Part shown: positions 55,551-64,000 of the stretch, in pieces
How the letters are laid out: every line of letters begins with the position of its first letter
Position numbering within the stretch: the stretch's first letter is position 1
DNA from: Massilia phyllostachyos
GTDB taxonomy: Bacteria > Pseudomonadota > Gammaproteobacteria > Burkholderiales > Burkholderiaceae_D
DNA: 64,000 nt
NCBI RefSeq assembly: GCF_021044825.1
Contig: NZ_JAJNOC010000002.1
Coordinates: 310,001 to 374,000, forward strand
Direction: 5' to 3'
The notes under the pieces: model-generated
Database searches by the model: none
Seen by the model: only the letters and a program-made list of their open reading frames with translations
Told to the model about the DNA's origin: nothing
Program-made: the position numbers and the translations under genes

Positions 55551-56803
55551 CTAATTCTCCTTGCGCAGCTTGGCGCTGGTGGCGGCGACGCCGCGCCACG
55601 CTTCCCTGGCGGCGACGCCGGTGCGGATGTAAGCGGCCAGCTGGGCGACCTGCTCGTCGCTCAGCGTGTCCGCGAAGGGCGGCATGTAAACGGGGAGCCG
55701 TGCTTCCACGGGATGCCGCGCAGGACGGTCTGGACGAACTTCATCGGACTAGCGCCCTGCACGGCGCTGCTGCGCGCCAGGCTCGGGCGTCCGCCCAGGC
55801 GCATCATCGGCGCCGGTTCGGCGTGGCAAGCGGCGCAGGCCGCGGCGAACAGGGCCTGGCCGGGCAAGACCGCGGGGGCCTGCCTGGCCGCCACCGGCTC
55901 GACGGCCGGCGCGTCCTGGATCGACATCAGGTAGGTGGCGATCGCCTCGACGTCTGCGCGCGGCACCTCGGCCAGGCGCTCGGTGACCGGGCGCATCGGC
56001 CCCTTGGCGGCGCCGTGCGCCGGCGACAGACCGCCGCGCAGGTAGTCGACCAGGTCGGCGTGGCGCCACGCATTCGCGGCCAGCGCGGTGAGATCGGGCG
56101 CATCCCAGCCGTCGATGCTTCCGCCCTTGAACGGCGGCCGGCGCTCGCCGCCGATCGGATTCAGGCCGCTGTGGCAGGACGCGCAGTGGCCGAGCGTGTC
56201 GACCAGGTAGCGGCCGCGCGCGAGCGGCGTCGGCTGGCTGGCCGGGATCGCGGAGGTACCCGGTTCCAGGTAGAGCATGTTCCAGAACGCGAGCAGGGGC
56301 CGGAAGTTCAGCGGGAACATCAGCTCGTTCTCGGGCGGCCTCGCCTTCACCGGGGTGCGCGACATCAGGTACTGCCAGGCCAGGTCGATGTCGCGGTCCG
56401 ACATGCGGGTGTAGTGGATGTAGGGGAAAGTGGGATACAGCAGGTGGGCGTCGCGCGATACGCCCTCGCGCATGGCGCGCCGGAAGGCCTGCGCCGACCA
56501 GCGCCCGATGCCGGTGTCCGGGTCGGGGGTGATGTTGGTGCTGTAGATGGTGCCGAAGGGCGTGCGCAAGGGGAAGCCGCCGGCGTAGGCCGGGCCCTTG
56601 CCGGCCGTGTGGCAGACCATGCAATCGCCCAGCGCAACCACGCGCGCGCCCGCGGCCAGGATGGCGTCGGAGGGCGCAGGCGGCGGCGCCGTTGTCAGGG
56701 CCAGGGGCGCGGGCCGCAGCCAGGCATACAGGGCCCGCAGCAGGACCGCGCCGGCGGCGAATGCGGCGGCGCCGGCCAGGCGCAGGAGGGAACGGGTGGT
56801 CAT
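55551..56803 (-). CDS. Membrane-anchored tri-haem cytochrome c subunit, frameshifted near the 3' end
   Basis: The frame from ATG 56803 has an N-terminal anchor (residues 8-28) and three haem sites: CMVCH, CASCH and CAACH. It stops early at 55661 (ending GSPFTCRPSRTR). One base out of step after the GGGG run at 55692-55695 the sense goes on as VYMPPFADTLSDEQVAQLAAYIRTGVAAREAWRGV to a TAG at 55551-55553, the usual end of this family. So one base is missing relative to an intact gene. The lost part follows the third haem domain's Met ligand region (MPPF), so function would suffer if the shift is real. The protein takes electrons from the Mo/Fe-S subunits to the respiratory chain. Two bases separate it from the 2Fe-2S gene. 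Confidence 0.8.
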
Positions 56804-56883
56804 GGCGTTCGGGTCCTCGTCGTGTGGGGAGTGTCCGGGTCCGACATTAGCGCGAAGGGCAGGCGCGCGACGACCGGCGGAAG

Positions 56884-57981
56884 TCAGTTGACGAGCGCCG
56901 GATAATCGAGGTGGCCGCGCGCGCCGCCGCCGTAGAAGGTGAACGGGTCCGGCGTGTTGTACGGGCCGCCGCGGCGCATGCGCTCGACCAGGTCGGGGTT
57001 CGCGATGAAGGGGCGGCCGAAGGAGACCATGTCGGCCATGTTCGAGGCCAGCAGCTGCGCGCCGGACGCGGCGTCCAGGCCGCCGTTGGCGATGATGGCG
57101 CCGCCGAAGCCGGGGCGCAGGATGCGCAGGATGACCGCCATGTCCGGCTGGCCGGCCCAGGCATTGGTGTCGGCCGCGTGGATGTACGCCACGCCGGCGG
57201 CGTCCAGCAGGCGCGCGACGCGGGCATAGGTCGCCTCGACGTCGGGATCCGGCGCATTGTTATAGCCGGCGAAGGGCGACAGCCGCACGCCGACGCGCCC
57301 CGGCGGCAGCTCTTCCAGCACGGCTTGCAGCACCAGGTCGAGGAAGCGCACGCGGTTCTCCAGGCTGCCGCCGAACTCGTCGTCGCGACGCTTGGTATGG
57401 GGCGACAGGAACTGCTGCGGCAGGTAGCCGTTGGCGGCGTGGATCTCGACGCCGTCAATCCCGGCGCGCGCCGCATTGCGCGCGGCGACGCGGAATTCGT
57501 CGATCGCGGCGTACACCTCGGCGCTCGTCATCGCGCGCGCCGGCGAAGCCGCGATGCGGGTGTACTGGCCGTTGGCCAGCGTGCCATAGGCCTGCAGCAG
57601 ATGCAGGTCCTCGTTGACCTCGGAGGGCGCGAGCGGCGTGCGGCCATCGAGCAGGGCGTAGGAGCTGACCCTGCCGCTGTGCCACAGCTGGGCGAACAGC
57701 GTGCCGCCGGCGGCGTGCACCGCTTCCATGACGCGCTTCCAGCCGGCCACCTGCTCCGGCAGGTAGAGGCCGGGCGCCAGTTCGAAGGCCGCCGAGTTGG
57801 GCGAGACGTTGACGGCTTCGCTGACGATCAGGCCGGCCGAGGCGCGCTGGGCGTAGTAGGCGGCATTGTCGGCGGTCGGCACGCCGTCGTGGCCGGAGCG
57901 CGAACGGGTCACCGGGGCGGCGGCGACGCGGTTGGGAAGATCGAGGGCGCCGAGGCGGATCGGGTCGAACAGGCTGGTCAT
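56884..57981 (-). CDS. Old Yellow Enzyme family NADH:flavin oxidoreductase
   Basis: The product is 365 residues from ATG 57981, after AAGGAG. It has an FMN-binding TIM barrel with RVAAAPVTRSRSG, FAQLWHSGRVS, the active-site pair and Tyr in GVEIHAANGYLPQQFLSPHTKRRDDEFGGSLENR, and the C-terminal FGRPFIANPDLVERM. Members of the NemA/XenA type reduce activated C=C bonds, nitro groups and electrophiles with NAD(P)H. The aromatic-rich end (PFTFYGGGARGHLDYPAL) is family-typical. It lies 107 bases from the FAD enzyme remnant on the same strand. Confidence 0.94.
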   Translation of the reverse strand: MTSLFDPIRLGALDLPNRVAAAPVTRSRSGHDGVPTADNAAYYAQRASAGLIVSEAVNVSPNSAAFELAPGLYLPEQVAGWKRVMEAVHAAGGTLFAQLWHSGRVSSYALLDGRTPLAPSEVNEDLHLLQAYGTLANGQYTRIAASPARAMTSAEVYAAIDEFRVAARNAARAGIDGVEIHAANGYLPQQFLSPHTKRRDDEFGGSLENRVRFLDLVLQAVLEELPPGRVGVRLSPFAGYNNAPDPDVEATYARVARLLDAAGVAYIHAADTNAWAGQPDMAVILRILRPGFGGAIIANGGLDAASGAQLLASNMADMVSFGRPFIANPDLVERMRRGGPYNTPDPFTFYGGGARGHLDYPALVN

Positions 57982-58087
57982 GGCGGGGCTCCTTGTTGAG
58001 ATATCCGCACTGTAGCCGCGACCTGGCCCCCGAATATCCATCCGGGGCCGATAACAGTATTGCGTGACGAGCAAAGCCGGAAGGGTG

Positions 58088-58566
58088 TCAGGCCGCTTGA
58101 AGTCCCATGATCCGGTCGCCCATCCAGCGCCCCCGCTCGGTCAACGCGCGGCCGTCGCGCAGCTGCAGCGTTTCCCAGTGCCCCAGGCGTGCGTCGATCC
58201 GCAGGTCTTCTTGCACCAGCGCCTGCGCCAGCGCCAGGGCGTTCGACGCGGCCTTGGCCGCGCCGCCCGCCGTGTGGGGCCGCGGCAGGAAGGCGGCGTC
58301 GCCGAGCAGGATCACGCGCCCGAACACCATGCGCGGCACCGCCAGGTCGGCGATCGCCTGGATGAAGGGCTCGGCGGTGACGTTCACCAGTTCCCGGAAT
58401 TGCGGAGCCAGCCATTCGTCCGCCTCGCGCCGCAGCCGCGCCGCGGCGGCATCGCCGAGGGCGCCCGGCGGCAGCGAGAACGGGTGCGGCCGTCCATCGC
58501 GGCCGGTGAGCAGGGCCGGCAGCTCCGCCGCGCTCACCTTGCGGTACCAGACCCAGTTCCAGCGCC
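58088..58566 (-). pseudogene. FAD-dependent monooxygenase, C-terminal remnant
   Basis: From a GTG at 58537 149 residues are open, and the frame reads back upstream as RRWNWVWYRKV. The content is the C-terminal half of a PHBH-type FAD hydroxylase: the FAD-ribityl motif GRVILLGDAAFLPRPHTAGGAAKAASNALALAQAL and a helical tail. The N-terminal FAD-binding GxGxxG and about 200 residues are missing. Likeness ends at about 58563, where a second gene remnant on the other strand begins. Not functional. Confidence 0.75.
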
Positions 58567-58752
58567 GTATTCGTGCGCCGCGTGGCAGGCACCGGCGGCG
58601 CGGTGCCGGCCGATGTCCTGGCGGCGCTGAAGTCGGCCGGCTACAGCGACGCCCAGGTGGTGGACACGCTGCTGGCGGTGGCGAGCATCACCTTCACCAA
58701 CCTGTTCAACCGCGTCAACGATACGACCATCGATTTTCCTTCAGTCACGTGA
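58564..58752 (+). pseudogene. AhpD/carboxymuconolactone decarboxylase-like protein, C-terminal remnant
   Basis: No start codon is available. The frame from 58564 reads AVFVRRVAGTGGAVPADVL, then ALKSAGYSDAQVVDTLLA and SITFTNLFNRVNDTTIDFP to a TGA at 58750-58752. That is the C-terminal helix pair and tail of CMD-family peroxidase-like proteins; the N-terminal half with the CxxC site is absent. It abuts the FAD enzyme remnant head to head, so one deletion removed both 5' halves. Confidence 0.68.
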
Positions 58753-58805
58753 TGCCTGACGTGCACCCCGTCCCCGGTCCGACGGTCCCGGTTTTCGCCT
58801 GGAAC

Positions 58806-58829
58806 GAGCGTGACGACGACATCACGCTC
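58806..58829. repeat. Perfect inverted repeat upstream of the alcohol dehydrogenase gene
   Basis: GAGCGTGA (58806-58813) and TCACGCTC (58822-58829) are perfect 8-base arms with an 8-base spacer. No T-tract follows, so an operator is as likely as a terminator. The rest of 58753-58930 shows only a weak -10 (TAGAGT near 58895). Confidence 0.45.
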
Positions 58830-58930
58830 CAGGAAAAATCGTTCGCCACCCGACTCCGTTACCGGACTAACAGACCGCCCGCTACGCGCTTGCTAGAGTC
58901 GATTGCTTACCCATTCCCACAGGAGTTAAC

Positions 58931-60037
58931 GTGATTACGGCAAAAGGCTACGGCACCAAACATTCCTTCACCGACCTGAAACCGGTGCAGTTCGAGCGCG
59001 AGGAAGCGGGCGCGCACGACGTCGAAATCGAGGTCCTGTTCTGCGGCGTCTGCCATTCGGACATCCACCAGGTCAAGAACGAATGGTCGAACACGGTCTA
59101 CCCCTGCGTCCCGGGCCATGAAATCGTCGGGCGCGTGCGCAAGGTGGGCGCGCACGTGAAGGCGCACGCCGTCGGCGACCTGGTCGGGGTCGGCTGTATG
59201 ATCGACAGCTGCCGCACCTGCGATCCCTGCCGCGGCGGCGAGGAAAACTATTGCGAAAGCCCGAACAGCTGGCTCGCGACCTACAACGGCCCGATGGTGC
59301 CAGCCAAGGAAGCCGACGGCCAGAACATCTACGGCCGCGACAACACCTTCGGCGGCTATTCCGACGTGGTGGTGGTCAACGAAGACTTCGTGCTGGCGAT
59401 TCCGGCCGGGCTGGCGCCGGAAGCGGCGGCGCCGATCCTGTGCGCCGGCGTGACCACCTGGTCGCCGCTCAAGGAGTGGGGCGTGAAGGCGGGCGACAAG
59501 GTCGGCGTGCTCGGCTTCGGCGGCCTCGGGCACATGGCGGCCAAGCTGGCCAAGGCGCTGGGCGCCGAGGTCACCGTGTTCACCCGCGACAAGGAAAAGC
59601 TGGAAGAGGCGCAGCGCCTGGGCGTGACGGGCGTGCTGGAGGACGACGACAAGGCATTGGAAAAACTGGCCAACAGCTTCGACTTCATCCTGTCGACGGT
59701 GCCGGAAAAGCACGACGTCAATCCCTTCGTCGAACTGCTCAAGCGCGATTCGACGCTGTGCGTGGTGGGCGCGCTCGAGCCCTTGAAGCCGATCGACAAC
59801 CAGGCCCTGGCCTTCCACCGCAAGCGCGTGGCCGGCTCGCTGATCGGCAGCCTGGCCGAGACGCGCGAGGTGCTGGCATTCTGCGCCGAACACGGGATTG
59901 CGCCGGACATCGAGATCATCCCGATCCAGCAGATCAACGAGGCGTACAAAAAGGTCGAGAAGGCCGACGTGCGTTTCCGCTACGTGATCGACATGGCCAG
60001 CCTGAAGGACGAGAAGTCGGACTTCGGCAGCATCTGA
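58931..60037 (+). CDS. Zinc-dependent NAD(P)-linked alcohol dehydrogenase (YahK/CAD type)
   Basis: The 368-residue protein starts at GTG 58931, 5 bases after AGGAG. It has the catalytic zinc site GVCHSDIH and GHEIVGRV, structural zinc cysteines (CRTCDPCRGGEENYC), and a Rossmann motif GFGGLGHMAAKLAKALG. It is close to E. coli YahK and cinnamyl-alcohol-type enzymes that reduce a wide range of aldehydes with NADPH. It is the first intact gene after the deletion scar. Confidence 0.94.
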   Translation: MITAKGYGTKHSFTDLKPVQFEREEAGAHDVEIEVLFCGVCHSDIHQVKNEWSNTVYPCVPGHEIVGRVRKVGAHVKAHAVGDLVGVGCMIDSCRTCDPCRGGEENYCESPNSWLATYNGPMVPAKEADGQNIYGRDNTFGGYSDVVVVNEDFVLAIPAGLAPEAAAPILCAGVTTWSPLKEWGVKAGDKVGVLGFGGLGHMAAKLAKALGAEVTVFTRDKEKLEEAQRLGVTGVLEDDDKALEKLANSFDFILSTVPEKHDVNPFVELLKRDSTLCVVGALEPLKPIDNQALAFHRKRVAGSLIGSLAETREVLAFCAEHGIAPDIEIIPIQQINEAYKKVEKADVRFRYVIDMASLKDEKSDFGSI

Positions 60038-60053
60038 TCGGCTGCCACCGCCG

Positions 60054-60578
60054 TTATTGCATCTCCTGCGGCCTCGGCTCGGAAGTGTTGGCGGCGATGG
60101 GGCGGATCTGGGTGCCCTGGTGTACGGTGACGCGCCAGCCGTCGGGGGAGCGGGTCCAGATGCGCACGTAGCGGCCGCGCTGCGGCGCCGCCTGGTCGAG
60201 CGCCACGGACCGGTAGGTGCCGGTGACCACGGCGGTGCCGCCGTCGTTGGCGAGGCGAATCTCCATCTCCTCGATACCGTAGTTGCGGATGCGGTACTCG
60301 TCGCGCGCCAGCGCCTGCAGGAATTCGGTCTTGGTGCGCACCCGGCCGTTGGTTTCGACGTGATAGTAGTCGCCGCCGATCAGGCGGCGCAGCGTATCGA
60401 CATCGCGTTGGATCAGGGCCTGGGCCCGCAGGCGCTCGGCTTCGCGCACGCCGGCCGCGCCCTGGCCGCTCGGCGCCGCTCCCATGACCCGCGCGGCGGA
60501 GTCGGACACGGCCTGCGAGGCCGCGGCAGGTGAGGGCAGGCAGGCGAGGCAAAGCGCAAGGATGGTCAAGGTGCGCAT
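60054..60578 (-). CDS. Secreted NTF2-like (DUF4440/SnoaL-type) protein
   Basis: The 174-residue protein has a signal peptide (MRTLTILALCLACLPSPAAAS) and an NTF2-like cone: EAERLRAQALIQRDVDTLRRLIGGDYYHVETNGRVRTKTEFLQAL, then VVTGTYRS and YVRIWTRSPDGWRVTVHQGTQI. Such domains bind small hydrophobic molecules or serve as enzymes, but the fold alone does not tell. It converges on the alcohol dehydrogenase with 16 bases between stops. Confidence 0.85.
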   Translation of the reverse strand: MRTLTILALCLACLPSPAAASQAVSDSAARVMGAAPSGQGAAGVREAERLRAQALIQRDVDTLRRLIGGDYYHVETNGRVRTKTEFLQALARDEYRIRNYGIEEMEIRLANDGGTAVVTGTYRSVALDQAAPQRGRYVRIWTRSPDGWRVTVHQGTQIRPIAANTSEPRPQEMQ

Positions 60579-60766
60579 GGCGATTCCAGAATGACGGCGT
60601 GCACCGATTATAGGATCGCGAGCCGTGGGTAAATGTCACGGATTATCTCGGCTTCGACACATTGTTGGTGTTGGAGACACTGTAATTTTGTGTAGGTAAT
60701 TGCAAATCTGTTACAGTCTCGCCTACAGCACTTCTTTCCGCGCACCATTCGACCCGAAGAACGTTT

Positions 60767-62635
60767 ATGCCAGCCGCCCCTCTGCCTCCTGACGAACTCG
60801 ACCGCCTTTCGATGCTCGGCGCCCTCGACCTGCTGGATTCGCCGCCGGAACCCGTGTTCGACCGCATCACCCGGCTGGCCAGCCGCCTGCTGGACGTGCC
60901 GATGGCGATGTTCTCGCTGGTCGACGCCGACCGCCAGTACTTCAAGTCGCGCGTCGGCATGGACGATGACCAGTCCCCGCGCGAATACGCCTTCTGCGCC
61001 CACGCGATCGGCATGACCAAGCCGCTGGTGGTGAACGATGCGCGCCAGGACCAGCGCTTCAGCGACAACCCGCTGGTCTACGGGCCGCCGAATATTCGTT
61101 TCTATGCCGGGGTGCCGATCCGCACCACGGCCGGGCTGGCGATCGGCACCCTGTGCGCGATCGACACCAGGCCGCGCGAACTGAGCGCGGAAGAGGCCGA
61201 GGTGCTGAACGACCTGGCGACCATCCTGACCAAGGAAGTGCAGTACCGCGAACGGCTGGCGATCGCACGCGAGCAGCTGGAGCAGTCCAGCGCCGTGCTG
61301 GGCGCCAGCGAGGCGCGCTTTCGCACCATCTTCGACATCGCCAGCGTCGGCATCGCGCTGGTGGCGCCGGACGGCGGCTGGATCAGCGTCAACCGGGCGC
61401 TGTGCGAGCTCATCGGCTACGCAGAGGAAGAGCTGTGGGGCCTGACCTTCCAGCAGATCACCCATCCGGACGACGTCGCCCTCGACCTGGGGCTGCTGGA
61501 AGAGCTGAGCAGCGGCCGCCGCACCCAGTACCAGATGGAAAAGCGCTACATCCGCAAGGATGGCAGCACGGTGTGGATCAACCTCAACGTCTCGCCCAAG
61601 CGCAACAGCCTGGGGCAGGTCGAGTACTACGTATCGGTGATCAAGGACATCGACGCGCAGAAGCGGGCGCAGCAGGAACTGACCGCACTGAACGCCGAAC
61701 TCGAAGACCGGGTGACCGAACGCACCGCCGCCCTGCGCGCCAGCGAGGCGCGCCTGTCGAGCGTGATCGAGAACGCCACCGACGCCTACATCAGCCTCGA
61801 TGAAACCGGGCTGGTGACGGCCTGGAACCGCCAGGCCGAGGAAACCTTCGGCTGGCCGCGCCTTGACGCCATGGGCCGTGGCCTGGACGAATTGGTCGTG
61901 CCGCCGGAACACCGCGAACGCTACCGCGACGCGCTGCGCGGCTGCCAGTACATGCGCGCGGTGCCGCTGGACGAGCGCCTCGAATTGCCCGCGGTGCGGC
62001 GCGACGGCTCGACCCTGACGGTGGAGGCGCGCATCCAGGCCCTCGAACTCGAGGGCGGCACCGTGTTCAGCGCCTTCCTGCACGACATCACAGAGCGCAA
62101 GCAGCAGGAGGCGCGGCGCGACTACGAGAGCCGCCACGACGCGCTCACCGGCCTGCAGAACCGGCGCGCCCTGATGGAGGCGCTGCCGATTGCGCAGGCG
62201 CGCGCCAGCCGCAGCGGCAAGACGGTCGGCATGCTGTTCATCGACCTGGACGGCTTCAAGGCGGTCAACGATTCCCAGGGCCACGAGGCCGGCGACATCC
62301 TGCTGGGGGTGGTGGCCGAGCGCCTGCGCGCCGGCGTGCGCCGCACCGACAGCGTGTTCCGCCTGGCGGGCGACGAGTTCACTGTGCTGCTGGAAGACCT
62401 CGCCGACACCTTCGACGACGCCCACATGGTGGCCGAAAAGCTCATCAACAGCATCTCGGAACCGGTCGAGCTGCCGGGCCGCGCGGTGCGGGTGCGCGCC
62501 AGCATCGGCATCGCGCTCGACGTCTCGGGCGGCACCCGCCAGCCCGAGGAACTGCTGAAGGAAGCCGACCACTTCATGTACCAGGCCAAGAAGGCCGGGC
62601 GTGGCCGGGTGTGTTCTTCCAAATACTCCTGCTGA
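60767..62635 (+). CDS. GAF-PAS-PAS diguanylate cyclase
   Basis: The 622-residue cytoplasmic sensor has a GAF domain (about 25-165; PMAMFSLVDADRQYFKSRVGM), PAS1 with PAC (about 180-305; GWISVNRALCELIGYAEEEL), a short coiled coil, PAS2 (about 325-440; VIENATDAYISLDETGLVTAWN) and a GGDEF domain (450-615). The active-site loop is AGDEF (534-538) instead of GGDEF, and the inhibitory RxxD site is RRTD (525-528). AGDEF loops can retain activity, so it may make cyclic di-GMP. No membrane segment, so the signal is intracellular, perhaps redox or a small ligand. Confidence 0.92.
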   Translation: MPAAPLPPDELDRLSMLGALDLLDSPPEPVFDRITRLASRLLDVPMAMFSLVDADRQYFKSRVGMDDDQSPREYAFCAHAIGMTKPLVVNDARQDQRFSDNPLVYGPPNIRFYAGVPIRTTAGLAIGTLCAIDTRPRELSAEEAEVLNDLATILTKEVQYRERLAIAREQLEQSSAVLGASEARFRTIFDIASVGIALVAPDGGWISVNRALCELIGYAEEELWGLTFQQITHPDDVALDLGLLEELSSGRRTQYQMEKRYIRKDGSTVWINLNVSPKRNSLGQVEYYVSVIKDIDAQKRAQQELTALNAELEDRVTERTAALRASEARLSSVIENATDAYISLDETGLVTAWNRQAEETFGWPRLDAMGRGLDELVVPPEHRERYRDALRGCQYMRAVPLDERLELPAVRRDGSTLTVEARIQALELEGGTVFSAFLHDITERKQQEARRDYESRHDALTGLQNRRALMEALPIAQARASRSGKTVGMLFIDLDGFKAVNDSQGHEAGDILLGVVAERLRAGVRRTDSVFRLAGDEFTVLLEDLADTFDDAHMVAEKLINSISEPVELPGRAVRVRASIGIALDVSGGTRQPEELLKEADHFMYQAKKAGRGRVCSSKYSC

Positions 62636-62664
62636 TCTCCTTCTGCCGCGCTTTTCCTTTCAAC

Positions 62665-62686
62665 TGCCGACCGGAGCCGGCCGGCA
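62665..62686. repeat. Palindrome between convergent genes
   Basis: TGCCGACCGG-AG-CCGGCCGGCA is a 10-bp stem with one A-C mismatch and a 2-base turn. Neither side has a T-tract, so termination is uncertain. It lies 30 bases after the diguanylate cyclase stop. Confidence 0.4.
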
Positions 62687-62695
62687 ATGCTCTGG

Positions 62696-64000
62696 TCAGC
62701 GCAGCCGCAGGTCGGCCCAGCCGATCGGCTCCGCGATGAATACCGTGTCGCAGGCCGTGGCCGGATAGGAAAAGTCGAAAGCCACCTTGCCCGCGCTGTC
62801 GACGCCGAGCAGGCGCGCACTGGTGCGCGCATTCAGCACCGAGTAGGCGACCAGGTAGTTGCCGGGGGTGGCTTCGTAGACGCTGGAGCAGATGTCCGAG
62901 AACAGGGTGCGCTCGCGTTCGTAGCTCCAGACTTCGCGCGCGGTGCCGGCCTTTTCGTCGATCGCATAGCGAGAGGGCATGCTGAAGGTGCGGGTGGCGC
63001 CGCGCGGCGCCCCGGGCGGCGAGTTCAGGCTGCCCAGGCCATTATTGAACAGCAGCAGCTCGCCGTTCGGCGTCACCGACAGGGAGTGCTGGCCGATCGG
63101 CGCCTTGCCTTCCACCAGGCGCAGGGCGAGGGCGCGCAGCGACGGATAGTTCACGTACCAGTGCTTGCTGGTGTCGCCCAGCAGCCAGCGGATGGCGCCG
63201 CTGTCGTAGTCGATCTTGACGACGAAATTCTCGCGGCTCGACAGCAGCAGCGAATTGTCCGCAGGATTGTAGATGGCCGAGTTCATGTGGAACCAGTCCT
63301 GGCCGTCGCGCACGAAGTTGGAGGGGTCGTCGCCCTTTGATCGCATGTAGGCGGCGAAGATGCGGCCGAGGTCCCATTCGCGCAGCACCTGGCCGTCCTT
63401 GTCGATCTCGGCCAGGATCGATTCCCAGCGGGGCACCCCGTCGCGCACCGCGTCGAGTTCGGCCAGCATGCCGGTCTTGCCGGGTGAGAGGTCGTGGTGG
63501 AACTGGGTCCAGAGCGCGCCGCTGGGCGAGGGGCCGAGGGGCATGGAACCGAGGACACCACCGATGTCCAGGCGCGACAGCACCGGCGTAGTCTGGCTGC
63601 CGAAGTAGAAGGCGTCCGGCCCGAACAGCGACGAGGTGGAGTTGCCGAGCGCGGTCGCGGTCCAGCGCATGTGGCCATCGGTGTCGACCACCACCGGCGC
63701 GGTGCGCCCGTTCTTGATCAGCATGAAGTCGAAGCCGGGTGCGCGGCTGGCGTTGCGGGCGACGCCGATGTCGGGCCGGGCATACACTTCGCCGGGCCCG
63801 GCATGGGCGCCGGTCGCGACATCGACCCGCCACGCGTGTTTCGAGCCGTCGCGGAAGGTCGCCGTCAGGTCGACCCGGTTGGTGTGCGAGGCGTACAGGC
63901 CGATCAGCGGGATGGCCAGCCGCCTGGCATTGCTATCGTAGGCGCCGCGCCGGTCCAGCCAGCTGCGTTCGTAGCTGGCGGCCAGCGGCCGGGACGCCGT
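62696..64000 (-). CDS. Arylsulfotransferase (ASST) family protein, N-terminus outside window
   Basis: The frame is open to the right edge; before the first ATG-like codon (63787) it reads ASHTNRVDLTATFRDG and SKHAWRVDVATGAHAG, the N-terminal beta-domain of ASST. The six-bladed propeller part has FDFMLIKNGRTAPVVVDTDGHMRW, TQFHHDLSPGKTGML, DWFHMNSAIYNPADNSLLLSSRENFVVKIDYDSGAIRWLLGD and GQHSLSVTPNGELLLFNNG. His residues in FHHD, WFHMN and GQHS match the catalytic and binding histidines. The family moves sulfate from one phenol to another without PAPS, in the periplasm. About 435 codons are visible; signal peptide not seen. Acceptor unknown. Confidence 0.88.
   Translation of the reverse strand, partial: TASRPLAASYERSWLDRRGAYDSNARRLAIPLIGLYASHTNRVDLTATFRDGSKHAWRVDVATGAHAGPGEVYARPDIGVARNASRAPGFDFMLIKNGRTAPVVVDTDGHMRWTATALGNSTSSLFGPDAFYFGSQTTPVLSRLDIGGVLGSMPLGPSPSGALWTQFHHDLSPGKTGMLAELDAVRDGVPRWESILAEIDKDGQVLREWDLGRIFAAYMRSKGDDPSNFVRDGQDWFHMNSAIYNPADNSLLLSSRENFVVKIDYDSGAIRWLLGDTSKHWYVNYPSLRALALRLVEGKAPIGQHSLSVTPNGELLLFNNGLGSLNSPPGAPRGATRTFSMPSRYAIDEKAGTAREVWSYERERTLFSDICSSVYEATPGNYLVAYSVLNARTSARLLGVDSAGKVAFDFSYPATACDTVFIAEPIGWADLRLR

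Overview
The window is high-GC DNA with short intergenic gaps, many 4-base ATGA gene overlaps and standard Shine-Dalgarno starts. The gene complement (type VI secretion, phasin, phaP-like granule protein, CueR, rnr-rlmB, cysS, accA-tilS, lysC, many TonB receptors) suggests a betaproteobacterium of the Oxalobacteraceae, Massilia/Telluria-like. That placement is inferred from content; no 16S rRNA gene is present. No insertion sequence, CRISPR array, prophage or replication origin was seen.

Region 1 (1-12.7 kb) is the right-hand part of a type VI secretion cluster: the tssM 3' end, tagF and a BON-OmpA protein; tssL-tssK-tssJ on the minus strand; then a TPR lipoprotein, tssB, tssC, hcp, tssE, clpV and tssA on the plus strand. 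tssF, tssG and vgrG are not here and probably lie to the left. A strong terminator-like hairpin after hcp may split expression of the abundant tube protein from the genes behind it.

Region 2 (12.7-33 kb) is mostly housekeeping: phasin, a small secreted protein, cueR behind its own MerR-type promoter, a frameshifted unknown gene, a complete three-copy tRNA-Leu(CAG) transcription unit (consensus promoter to terminator), rnr, rlmB, cysE and yceH. Next comes a GntR/ABC operon ending in two tandem secreted paralogues of unknown function, then an MqsA-like orphan antitoxin, lpxH, two cyclophilins, cysS, an AlkA-type glycosylase, accA, tilS, lysC and tRNA-Ser(GCT).

Region 3 (33.3-50.5 kb) is the most unusual part. 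It is a metal-acquisition island with four copies of one palindrome, GATAATG-N6-CATTATC, which is Fur-box-like but one base longer in the spacer. The sites precede a ZnuD-like receptor with a His/Cys-rich loop, a receptor remnant with an ABC ATPase and two DUF3526-type permeases, an M14 carboxypeptidase with a siderophore-type receptor, and a second siderophore-type receptor with two more DUF3526-type permeases and an ATPase. The two receptor/ABC modules are paralogous but carry the ATPase at opposite ends. A truncated COG0523-like GTPase follows. I infer one co-regulated system that imports a metal-ligand complex, possibly trims it in the periplasm, and moves something back across the inner membrane.

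Region 4 (50.5-64 kb) holds an unknown acidic protein, a ClC channel, a three-subunit periplasmic molybdenum hydroxylase (cytochrome c subunit frameshifted), an Old Yellow Enzyme, a deletion scar joining the 3' halves of two divergent genes, a zinc alcohol dehydrogenase, an NTF2-like secreted protein, a GAF-PAS-PAS-diguanylate cyclase, and an arylsulfotransferase running off the right edge.
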